Part shown: one piece after another, positions 10,392 to 20,752 of the stretch
Layout of the letters: every line of letters starts with the position of its first letter
How positions within the stretch are numbered: position 1 is the first letter of the stretch
From: Filosporella fistucella
Lineage: Eukaryota; Ascomycota; Leotiomycetes; Helotiales
Assembly: GCA_030077755.1 (NCBI GenBank)
Contig: JAQJZZ010000006.1
Span: forward strand, 62,001-126,000
DNA: 64,000 nucleotides
Direction of reading: 5' to 3'
Notes under the pieces: generated by a model
Seen by the model: only the letters and a program-made list of their open reading frames with translations
What the model was told of the DNA's origin: nothing
The model's database searches: none
Position numbers and translations under genes: made by a program

Positions 10392-11495
10392 ACAATTTGT
10401 GATCTACTGAACTTTTTGTGATAGGTTACAAGCTCTTGTATGGTGAATAGAGAGGGTATATTATCGTATACCCATCATCCCATGTACTTGAAAGATTATT
10501 GACAACACGTGACCAAGCTCACATCTCACATACCTACACCACTGAGACTTCATATTCTATTATTCATCTTAATAGCTCGCGATCTCAGAGGTAATCTGAA
10601 ATCAAGCATAACGTCTATAGCGCGATGAAAGGAATAAGGGCCGTCGCAGTGACGCTCTTATATAATGGCATATTTGGATTTCGTTATATGCCTCTTGCAA
10701 ATACTCTGTCCAAGATAAGTCTAGTCTCGTAATTCTGGTAGAACAGCTGGGTCGATCTGCTACCTCCATTCCACCAATATATTTTTAGTACTTCTATTTT
10801 ATTAGAAAACTGATTATTGTAGCTATAGAATAGAGGCGTCACCCCTTCAAACAGCAAAAGCAGCCGGGCAGCATCCTACCCGGCTTACTGAAACGATGAT
10901 TTGCAACTATTCCCATTAAATCAACGCAAAGCAGTGTGCTGAGTGAGGGAATTACGAAGTGATAAGATTAATTAAAGGATTACTTGTTCTCAGTACGCTG
11001 ATTAAGGGGATGCTGTTTACAATTAATGGAATCAAGGGATTAAGAGATTATGACTTAAATGCATTGTCGGAATCCAGTATCATAGCAGCCAATTGGCCAA
11101 GGGTTCTGGCCAATTTATTATGGAACTCGTTTAAATTCTACGAATTGGGCAATCATAGTGCTGTTTGATCAATTAGACGCCATATTGACCAATAACTCGG
11201 ATTGCCAGAATCGAGGTAACAGATCGCGTGGCAGCTTTGTCGTACTCTGTATTATTTCATACGAGGAATAAGTGAGAGAATTACTTATTGATAACAGGAA
11301 GGACAACTTTATTGCATGTCTGTCTTCTTACGGGCTTAATAGAGAATCACATCATGTGAGGAGGATAAACGAAAAGCAAAAAGTTGAATTCCTACTAGAG
11401 TTAATATAGATTGAGAAAAGCCAGCCAACGGACGCTGCTCAGACCCACACTTATTCGTCTCCGAAACCTTAGGTGTCGTATAAATCCTGTCCTGC
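10392..11495. other. AT-rich intergenic DNA, possible LTR relic
   Basis: About 1.1 kb, AT-rich, with no supported gene. The stretch from TGTGCTGAGTGAGGG (10932) to about 11470 has the look of a decayed solo LTR, but I found no second LTR, primer-binding site or target duplication. It is noted only as a possibility. Confidence 0.3.
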
Positions 11496-12263
11496 TCAAG
11501 TCTCCCAGCTAGTCATCTTTTCCTCTAATTCTTTGTCCTGTTTTCGCCGAAATTCATGGAGATCGTCTCGCTGCTGCTCTCGAAATTCTTGGAGCTGATC
11601 GATCTGGTACCGGCAAAATTCCTCCTCTTCTCCTCGTTGCACTGATATGAGATCGTCTATAACATTATCCTTTGCATCCAAAGAACTTTTCCGGTCAGAT
11701 ATGATATTTTCATAGCGTTCCAGGTAAGGCTGCGTCATTACACGCATGTAGCTTTCGAATGAAGTTTGAGCAAGAATTTGGGTCTTCTTGGCCTGACGGG
11801 CACATGGTGTCTGGTGGTCTGTGCCTTCCTGGATTTCAGAGATGGGTCTTTTGCGGCTGACGAAACCTTCCCGATCACTCAAAGCAGAACTGTGTGGAGA
11901 CGACATTCGCGATGAACGTGGTAAAGGACTCAAATGCTTTCTCAAAGACCAGTGGGCTCGCCTTTTTAGTGCAACAGGGGTGTGGCTCTCATCCGATTCA
12001 GAAGCAGTGTCCAAGTCTTCCACGTCACTCTCTAGCGGACGTGGAGAAGCACATTGATTGTTGCCGGCTGCGCGTGGATGTATAACCGTGTTTTCTATAG
12101 TATCTTGTGTTAGTGAGATAAAGCTGATTGTGTTAAGACACTTACCAAGAGTGGGCACCGTAATAGTGGATGGGTGGCGCCATGCTGGATGGAGGATAGG
12201 AGCAGGATCTTGGGGTTGGCCCGATGCCGTGGCTGCTTGAGAGCTCGGATTCTCTGAGAGCAT
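11496..12263 (-). CDS. Hypothetical coiled-coil protein
   Basis: Two exons, 12263-12146 and 12094-11496, giving 238 aa. The intron 12145-12095 (GTAAGT, CACTAAC, TATAG) is 51 nt, a multiple of three with no stop, so an unspliced message would still be open. The start MLSENPSS at 12263 is the first ATG in frame. The middle is Ser/Arg-rich and basic (ALKRRAHWSLRKHL) with an acidic patch before it. The last ~90 residues are charged and helical (QIDQLQEFREQQRDDLHEF), likely a coiled coil. I know no family. The layout, a disordered N-terminus and a charged helical C-terminus, resembles the end of the TFIIS-N protein at 17-18.5 kb. A nuclear role is a guess. Confidence 0.6.
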   Translation of the reverse strand: MLSENPSSQAATASGQPQDPAPILHPAWRHPSTITVPTLGKCLNTISFISLTQDTIENTVIHPRAAGNNQCASPRPLESDVEDLDTASESDESHTPVALKRRAHWSLRKHLSPLPRSSRMSSPHSSALSDREGFVSRKRPISEIQEGTDHQTPCARQAKKTQILAQTSFESYMRVMTQPYLERYENIISDRKSSLDAKDNVIDDLISVQRGEEEEFCRYQIDQLQEFREQQRDDLHEFRRKQDKELEEKMTSWET

Positions 12264-12329
12264 ACTGGCGAGGAGTGAAACCGTGAAGAGTATAAGTATA
12301 AGGTGTAGCTCCAGAGGAGACAAAGCTGG

Positions 12330-14200
12330 GGGTGGAAGGGTAGAGTGCTTGTAGGACGAAAGTACAAAATCGCTTGAAGCTTATCGACGACAAGAGGGAT
12401 GAAAAAGACAATATGGATGGAATGATGGAGAACAAACTTTGGCAGACCTACAAGGAGGGGCACCCAGCGAGTTCATATACCATCAGAGTCGGGCAAAATT
12501 TGTTAAGAGGTTCAAATTGCCCTGGTTGCTGATACAGTCATGGTGCTTCAACTTCCTGATTCAGCGGAGGCAATGCATATGCAAAGTATCCCGATTGAGC
12601 AATATACGAGGTGCATAGCTGAGGGGTGTATCAGTTGACATGATTGCGGATCCTCTGTGTACCCCTCGGCAAGATGAGTCAAGGTCTCTCTTGAGCCCCA
12701 ACAAATATGTCCTCGATTGAGCTCTTTGCAGAACCACCTACCTAGATATCACAGTTTTGCAGTCTGCCTGTACCAGAACTCGCATGCAAGTGGTGCAAAG
12801 TTCAGTATACAATCATGATAGACTGCATCGTGAGTACGCAGTCATGCAATGCTCTGCTAGCCCCCGCCGACATGGATATCAATAGTGGCGGTACTGCGGA
12901 CTGCATATAAACAGGATTATGATGCTCGAGGAAATCTGCCTTGCCCCACAAGAGAACCAAGGTACATGCATGCGCTAGCCCTTGCCAACATTGGTGAAAT
13001 TGCTGATCCGATGGAAAATGAAGAGAAATCAGAAGTTGGAAATTTGAGACACTTCGTACAGGGTCAAGAGCATCCCTCCTCAATTCGGCGATCTACCAGC
13101 TGAAGATGAATTGCCGCTTCTTGCTCTCTTGTAGGTGAGTGAGATAAAATGGTCGGGAGGTATGGTAACCTCACCCTCTCGATTGTTTCAATGTATAGAA
13201 AGGTCCATTGTCGAAGAGGCACCGACAGCCAAATTTCCTCGTTCCTTGAAAACTCAGCCGGAAGAGAGGTGCAGGAGCGAGAACCAGTGTGTAAAGTTCT
13301 TGATTCTACAGGAGAGTCGCCATCATCAGTTTTGAGTGTAATAGGGCTCTTCATCGGAATGCAGTGAAACGTCTTGGAAGAAAGTTTAGCGGACCCCTAT
13401 GTACTTAGCCGAGAGCTGCTTCGTTACTTGCTTTTTCGGTGGCTCAAAACAGTCCACTACTCGTCTTGACACGAGAATATTTATTGGGGATTTTCTGTTA
13501 AATATTGCATACCACATGTTTGGTTTTCCTCAGCTTGTATTCATAGGTCTACATGTCAGAATATACAAACATCGCAGTGGCTTGATCTCTACTGCTGAAT
13601 TATCCCACCAGGGCGCTACTCACAGTCCCTCACTGCAACCTTTGAATTAGATGGTGTTCTTTGATCCACTCACTTACAAGTACACATACAGAAGAGCCAC
13701 AGTTGAGCTACAAGAATGCGCAGAAGGCAAGCTATGCTGGTATTGCACTATCGTATTGGCGTTCTTCAAACGACCTTGAGTTCCGGAAGACAGCCATTTT
13801 CATTCATCATTGCATCAGGCAGTGGCCAATGAGATCTCGGCCATCACCGCCCGAATTATAATCAGGAGGAGAGTAACGGTAAGTGTAGGAAAGCTAGTGC
13901 ATTTTGAACCTGCAGAATGGGGCCGTAGCACTTGTTTGGGTGTGTGGAGCTTGCGTTCGAGGAAATTGTCGTGGCGTATACTGTCCATGCTTGGATTAAG
14001 TCCAAACGGGGAACGGGGGGAGAAGTTGAGAAAGGGATATAACGTCGTTCAATGCCACCCATTTTCCAGACTTCCTCCTGTCTTAGCCAGTAACTGTCTC
14101 CCTTCCAGTCGAATCTTACCTCACCAACTTCTCGGCTGGTCTCTAATCTACTTGATCTATATCATGTAAGTTCGCATCATAGATATGATTCTATTCCTGA
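12330..14200. other. No supported gene
   Basis: Many short open stretches on both strands, none with a recognisable domain or a consistent exon chain. The first ~200 bp are the upstream region of the coiled-coil gene starting at 12263. Confidence 0.4.
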
Positions 14201-14281
14201 CGTAACATAGAATGCTACCATACAAAGTGCACCTACTCTGGTCAAGCCCCGTCATGGCTCATCAATGTCTGATTCAATCAC

Positions 14282-14905
14282 ATGACACCTCTCCTTTCCA
14301 TCTTGCGATTTTCAAGTCTCTGCAAGACCAACGATCAAAATTGTTATTTCAAAATTACACTTCGGGACCTGTCGAAAGAGGATTTGGCCCTATACATCAT
14401 CATCCTATCATTGCCGCTCTCCAATCTCAACTTCAGCAAGAAAGGTGTTATTTTGGCCAGAGGCATATCTGGAAGGTCTTCCAAGGCGGCGAACATACTG
14501 GTATTATAATGTATATCATGCTCACTGCCTTACCCAGGGGTCATTTCTAATGATTTTAGATTCACTGAGATCATTGATAAGGGAAACAGCCTCTCGATCG
14601 ACCGCTTTGCCACGATTAGACGTCTTATGCGTGATTACAGGACAGAAATATTGCATGACAACGAAGAGAACGTTCTACAGCGCCTAGACCTGGCTCGAGA
14701 AATCTACGATTACTTTTGTCACGTCTTTGCGAATCACTGGGAGGGAGATCTAGAGTATATCTTAGACCCTCGATATGGAGTCACAAAAGCATTTGTAAGG
14801 TCAATAGTTGCGTCGGCATACGGCCGTCAGGCTCGTGACTCTCTAGGATATCTGGTGAGTTCTAAGGACGTAAGGACAGGTGTGAGTCAGGGAATGCAAG
14901 TTTGA
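14282..14905 (+). CDS. Gene fragment of unknown family
   Basis: Two protein-like blocks. The first (14282-~14497) includes ITLRDLSKEDLALYIIIL. The second follows an acceptor (CTAATGATTTTAG ending at 14559) and encodes FTEIIDKGNSLSIDRFATI, then a helical stretch with EGDLEYILDPRYGVTKAF, up to a GTGAGT donor near 14852. The donor that would join the blocks in frame was not found, and no start or end is certain. It is either a real gene with an unusual junction or a decaying one. Function unknown. Confidence 0.3.
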
Positions 14906-15872
14906 TGGGGGACAACATGGAAAAGTTTTCTCGCCATGTTGGGCTTTAATTCGGAGGAATAAGAATAGAAAACATTCTTTTCACTACATAGCAAGACTCC
15001 CTCAAGCAGTCAGGGTTGTTCTCATCATTAGGCCCTTCTTCGTTGACGTTCGATTATTGCGAGACGTGCCATCTTCAGCCTTGAGACTTCTGATTTGAAG
15101 CCATCAACCTCTTGCCAAAGGCTTCTAGAGCATTCTCTCTCCTAGCGATTTTGATATTCCCTGCCCAAAGTAGGCATCGCCTCCGAATAGACAAGAACGA
15201 GATAGTCACGTCATTGGCTGGGAAAGATATGTTAAACAATACGACGAAAACACACTTACTTCCTCTTTCCAATCATGACCTCCCTCATAAGACAGCTGTC
15301 GGGTATCAAAGCCCTCGGAACAATACGAATCTCCGAAGCCGCACCCTACTCGAGCTCCATCGGTCAAGGTTCCTTAACTGACCGCAGGGGAAGCAACAAT
15401 TCTACGGGGTCCTGCAACACGACGCGGGTAATGATGCATGACTTGCGTTTGATTTGGCCACTTCTCCGTTTCCATGTGTACGCGCAAACCATTCAGGACG
15501 CTGGTGGTCGAACTTATCGAAAAAGCAGAGGATAAGAATATCGATTGGGGTTTTCATACATCTACTTGGCCTTGCAGGTATAGTCGTACTTCTGACCTCT
15601 GAAATGGTGTGGGAATAGTGTTTCAAAATCCAAACGATACCTTAGCTAATGTTGCTGGTAGCGATCGGAGTTTGTCCGCTATCAGTTGGATTTTATTGCA
15701 CTCATACGAGCAGTTTCGGATTTTACCTCAGCAGCGGAGCGGGGAAACTACAAGTCGATGGGTAAAACTCCTCAGATGACGACAACCCTCGTATATGCAT
15801 GTTGGGATGGAGTTTTCGCCGACTGGGCAGTGTTATTGAGCAGTATGCAGTAGTAACTTCCTATGTCAGCTC
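14906..15872. other. Mostly non-coding; short basic C-terminus-like stretch on the - strand
   Basis: A - strand frame ending near 15030 (LKMARLAIIERQRRRA then stop) and a GTAAGT donor near 15260 suggest a small or broken gene, but the exon chain could not be closed. Nothing else was recognised. Confidence 0.25.
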
Positions 15873-16415
15873 ATGCCGTTGGCTCCACAGAGAGATTTCT
15901 TCCGTGTCAAACAAACGACCAGGCACCCGGACGCTCACGCAATCAACCGTTGGTATCCTCCTTCTGGGATCCAGCTTAGGCTGTGGGAAGCTTCACTTCA
16001 ATACTCCTACTCTGCTCTGTGGCCGTGGTATCAGAATCAATCTGCAGATGTCAGACATCTGCGCCGCCAACTGCAGGAAATGAATTTCTGCCAGCTGCAC
16101 GAAGAATATGCCCTGTTACTGCTTTACCGGAAGTCAGCCTGGCCACAAAGCAAGAGTCGTATTTGCATATTCGGTCCTCGTGCAATCGGTGCCACCTACT
16201 TTGACTGGACAGTATGTAAAAAGCCCAACTTCCTACCATTTCATAAAAACCTTGATCTCATACCGACATATCGGATCAAAATTCCCACATTTCCCGACCG
16301 CTACTGTCGTTTGATATATGAGCACTTACTCCGTGACGCAGTATCTTCGCTCCTGGATACGGAACCGAGCTGCTCCATTCAGTCTCTTCCGACTCGTAAT
16401 TATGTTGACCTATAA
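15873..16415 (+). CDS. Hypothetical open frame
   Basis: A 180-codon frame from an ATG at 15873. The stretch WYQNQSADVRHLRRQLQEMN and the following HEEYALLLLYRKSAW look protein-like, but I recognise no family. Composition is even throughout and there is no signal peptide. Upstream exons are possible. It may be part of a decayed gene, as the surrounding DNA appears non-functional. Confidence 0.3.
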   Translation: MPLAPQRDFFRVKQTTRHPDAHAINRWYPPSGIQLRLWEASLQYSYSALWPWYQNQSADVRHLRRQLQEMNFCQLHEEYALLLLYRKSAWPQSKSRICIFGPRAIGATYFDWTVCKKPNFLPFHKNLDLIPTYRIKIPTFPDRYCRLIYEHLLRDAVSSLLDTEPSCSIQSLPTRNYVDL

Positions 16416-17058
16416 AAGTTACTCATTATGCGCTGGGGAGTGACCTAACGTGCCCTGTTCAGTAAATGGAATTGGTACCATTTCATGGGGCAGTGCATGA
16501 GTCCACTCCAAAATGTACTGTGCATTGGAGATCACTCTGAATACCAGCCTTCAGTAGCACCATGGAATGAGCAGATGCAATCAGTCAAGCAACCTCTGAA
16601 AGCTTAAAGAAATATCAACCGACATTAGGTGCCTATGATCATTAATACTGACTTCAATTATCAATCTTGCAAAACCCATCGTGGCTAGGAGGAACAAAGT
16701 TGGCGTCCTCTCATCAAGCTCAATACGAGATAATTAGACGATGCACATCGAGGCTGGGTGCAGAAGAGTCAATTTTGGGATACCTAGCCCGGCCGGTGCT
16801 TGACGGCGATCTCAGTTGATATATTCGTGCATAGGGCTTGTCTCGACTTGGTCTTGAAGCTGAAAGATCTCCATCTGTACAGATCGAAAGAAGCCATGAA
16901 GCCCTATTGGCAGCTGAGGTTTTTTGAAAAATGAGCACTGCCCGAGCGGATCTCCGAGGCCGGTGTTCTATGTACTGTGTATAAAAGAGAGGCAATCTTC
17001 CCACTTCACCGCACAGCAACTTTTCGTCCTTCAATTTTTCTCCATCAGTGTTCTCATC
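16416..17058. other. Intergenic and promoter region
   Basis: Lies between the uncertain frame ending at 16415 and the TFIIS-N gene. No domain-bearing frame was seen. TATAAAAG at about 16980 lies ~80 bp upstream of ATG 17059 and could be its TATA box. No GATCATCY element is present. Confidence 0.4.
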
Positions 17059-18545
17059 ATGGCTTCCACAGCTCAGACCTCTGCGTTTCACGATAGCGCA
17101 CAAGATTATGGCTGGCCATACGACGGCAACTCCTCCGATTTTGTAATAGATTGGAATGCCCCCTTAGTCGTACAGGCACTCGGGGATATTTGTTCACTGG
17201 CCGAAGCAGGACATAGAGCAAGCCACGAAAATCTCAGTAGTGGGCAGTTGACGAGAGAATCAACGTCTCCCACCAGCACCTTCGGATCAATGGCAGAACC
17301 GACAACACTGACACAAACCTGCCAAGACGGAGCTCATCAGTCGATAATGAATACCGCCCCTGGTATGGTTGCTGCTAACCTCTCATTGGTAAGCCCAAGT
17401 TTCTTGCAGCAAGAACCACAGGCAGCATTAGTCATCCAGACCTGTCCATATGCCAAGGAGGCTGTCAAAAAGATGACACCTGAGATAACACCAAATGTGG
17501 GAGAAGAGGCCGAACAGATTCAGGTAACGCAAGCTTGTAGCGACCAGACCTTGACTCTCCGGCTAATAGAATGCTAGAAACTTCGGGATCTGCGTCACAA
17601 GCTACAAGAAGGCCTTTTGACAAAGGGTCGCGAGCCGAAAATCCAAGACATGGATAATTTGTCTGAGTATCTCAAGAAACTTGAGCGAATGAAAGATCTC
17701 CACGCGAAAGCCATTCGCGATACGAGATGCGACAAACTCCTCAGGAAAATTACCAAACTCACTTCGATCCCCAAAGAGAGCGTTTATGGATTTAAATATC
17801 GTGCTGCAGACCTGCTAGTGAAGTGGGCACCTATCTTGCAGAGCCAAGAGCAGTATTCTAAGGATGCAAATGACGTTCTCGAGGAAGCTTCACTCCCATT
17901 TGTGATCGACTTGACAGGCGACTGCCCACCTGCCACTGAGCCAGAACTACTGCGCCACTTAACAATGCCTGCTGAAAATGAGCATGTTTTACTTGAAGAA
18001 CAGCCCGCTACACCTTTAGCTTCCGGTAAGACACCTTAATGCCATTTTCGTGCACGACTGACTGCGAGATTAGGATGTGACGGGTTGCTGTCTCCGACAT
18101 GTGATGGTTCGTCAAGCGAGGAGTCAGCCGCAGCATCCAGCATGCGGAAACGAAAGGATCTCTCGACATCGCATCATTTCAATACACCCACGCCCAGTAT
18201 GTTAAACCTTCCCTATTTTATGGTGGTGCTAAGACTGAATCATTTATAGTACTGGAAAAAACAGCACTCCGACGAACGAGGCGGAAAAAATCACGTATAG
18301 ACTATCATAGCACAGAGAATCTGTGGATAAACGAGGCGCTGAAGGAATACGTAGGGATGCTTGAGGGAAATGCAAGCGACCTCGACTCCATCCAAAAGAA
18401 AAGAAAGGAATTCCTGAGAGAGAACGATGAAGAGATCGCTGCGAATGGGGCAAAAAGGGCCAAGTTGATGGAATTCAAGGATTACCTCATAGGCTGGGGC
18501 GCTCAAGACCAGAAGATAACGGAAGAATTAGAGCAGTCCCACTAA
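17059..18545 (+). CDS. TFIIS N-terminal-domain protein with SUMO-interacting-like motif
   Basis: Four exons (17059-17523, 17578-18025, 18074-18196, 18250-18545) join in frame to 443 aa; the three introns are 54, 48 and 53 nt with CTAAT/CTGAC branch sites. Start ATCATGGCT is a good context. Residues 1-155 are low-complexity. Residues ~183-242 form a TFIIS N-terminal-type helical bundle: leucine-rich EYLKKLERM, a DTRCDKLLRKI helix, IPKE, and the signature RAADLLVKW. Such domains dock on transcription elongation partners (TFIIS, Elongin A, LEDGF families). VIDLT at 264-268 is a classic SUMO-interacting core. The C-terminus is basic (RRTRRKKSR), then charged and helical. I infer a nuclear elongation or chromatin adaptor; the domain call is by eye. 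Confidence 0.7.
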
Positions 18546-20752
18546 GAGCCTCTAACGGGTAGTAGATATATCTTTAAACTCTAGGACCAATAACAATTTT
18601 ATAGCTATACACTGGCATTATCTTATATTGAGCGACTATCGCCCCAAACCCGTTGAAGATCTGCATACTCATGAACAAAATTCGGCTCTGTATAGTCGAA
18701 CTTCTGTAAGATTGCGTGAGATGGCTGGCAAACTCTTCTCCTTGGTCGCAAGAGACATTGGTGTTCGTACATCTTTCGGGGTGTGATTTTCAGTGACTGC
18801 TGTGCACTCACGATACTCTAGTTTTAAGACTGATAGTTGAGATAGCAGATTGGCGTCGGCCAAGTTTTATTAGATAGAAAGCGGAGTCCTACTGTTTGTA
18901 GGTGATGTTTTTCGTCCGCTGTCGGCTGACGGTATGGCGCTTAAAATGGAATAAAGCTTCTGGGTTCCGAAATCTGAACCGAAATCTGACACCAAGCCAT
19001 CCTGCCTCGCGCTTCCGCAAGAAGTGGCCCGTGAACGCCGCAGCCATCTGCACGGCATCGATCCGAGGCCAAGCCACGTCAGACGAGTATCCGATGCTTG
19101 CATGAGTGATCAAGATTCCGCCATGGGCTCATCCCGTCTGGGCGTAGTGGAGTTGCCAGAATATTTCATTGACAGCCTCGAGTGGAATCACTAAATGACC
19201 GGGAAATCAACCCTTATCGCATTATTGGCCATCTTCTAACAGCTATCGGGGTATTGCATTTTGGAATGCAGTCCTATGAAACGTTCAGACTGCTTTCCTT
19301 GGGCGGAAAACGACATTATTGCCTCGGGAAGAATCATCAGGATTACCTGCAGCTTGAATGCGCTTCAGATATAAAACAACCACATAGCGTGCAAAACATC
19401 ACAGCTTTCCGGCCGATGTGGCCTCAAATAAGTCAACATCTCAGCCACCTTTCCCTGACACCCACTTAGAGATGAAATTTTGGAGCACGTTTTCGATTCC
19501 TGGTTTTACCTGGGCTAATAGACAACAATCGCTCTAATCATCGTCAGTTCTGCCGATATAGAGAGACACGATCGCTTCCCAATTGGAAATAATGCAGGCT
19601 GAAGTCCCGCCTCTTGATTCTCGCTTTGGGGAGCCAAAAAAGCAAAATGGCTAATAAAAACGCGCCTGGCCAAACATCCCTCAATCGGGCCGTTCGACTG
19701 GTTTGCCTATTACCTACAACGAGACAACACCCCACTCGTAAGGCTTCAGGATTCACGACGTGAGATTGTCCGTTGGCTTTGGAAATATATCCTCTATATA
19801 ATTTCATTGTGTAAATTCTTTCTTCCAATTTCACAGCCTTTGTTGTGGTCTAGTAGTCTAGTAAACCATACTATCGAGTCAATCGATTAGAAGTCGCCCA
19901 CTAGAAGCCTCAATACATTCTTCACGAATCGCCACCTATACAAACATGTCGAGCAATGCCTTGGTAATCGTCGGTCTGGCTCCCATACTAACTACAGGAG
20001 GCGATAACCGGTAAATTTCACGTAATTGCCACCCAAAATCCGTTGTTCTTAGGGCACACCAACGAATCAAGTCTCCAGAATCCGGAATATTCATCCATCC
20101 CTCGCCGGACTGTGCAATTTAACATTTATTGCACCCTATAGAGAGTAAGCGAGATTGAGACCGACGATTGTCCGAAACTAACTCTTCGCAGTCCCCACAG
20201 CCGGATAAAGAGTACACGGTAAAGGATGGGTTTGCTCTCTCTCGATCGAGATGGCTGCTGCGAAGGGCGTAATGGACGAGGAATATGACGGCCCCCAAAC
20301 TCTGTAGCCACGAACCGATTAGAGCGCATCGACTAGGGACTTGTTGGAAAGTTCAAAGTCATTGTCGCATGATGAGATTGGCGCTAGCTCTGCAGCTGCC
20401 GTGGCGAGAGACATGCTACTCGTACTGTCGTGAGCCCAACCTTCCAAATAGTCTATACTTGGTATTATACTTGAGGAGCATGAATCGGGAAATAGCGGGT
20501 AGTTAAGGGGTAAAATATTTTCGGATTTCGGTTTCAACCCCAACACTCGATCCTTAAATGCGGAGGTGCTAGAATATTCCGGATTTAAAAGTTTTAAAAT
20601 TATATTTAAGCAAATGTTATGTAGACATCAGCTCCCCCAGACCTCTCTCTATTAAAGTTATGAAAATAGAAAGAGTATTATTTACTTGATTATATCACAG
20701 CCTTAGCCTAGCAAGACGACCTCGAAGTCCCCAATTGCAGAGGCCTACCAAC
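18546..20752. other. Intergenic, no confident gene
   Basis: Short open stretches only. A small spliced-looking frame begins at 19946 (MSSNALVIVGLAPIL) with a GTAAAT donor and a later GTAAGC...CTAAC...CGCAG intron near 20136-20190, but the pieces do not give a convincing protein. The last ~200 bp are AT-rich and lie downstream of the ankyrin gene. Confidence 0.35.

Noticed and set aside
10932..11470. Solo LTR
   Set aside because: Suggestive ends only; no partner LTR, primer site or target duplication.
19946..20280. Possible small spliced gene (MSSNALVIVGLAPIL)
   Set aside because: Splice signals exist but the joined frames give no convincing protein.
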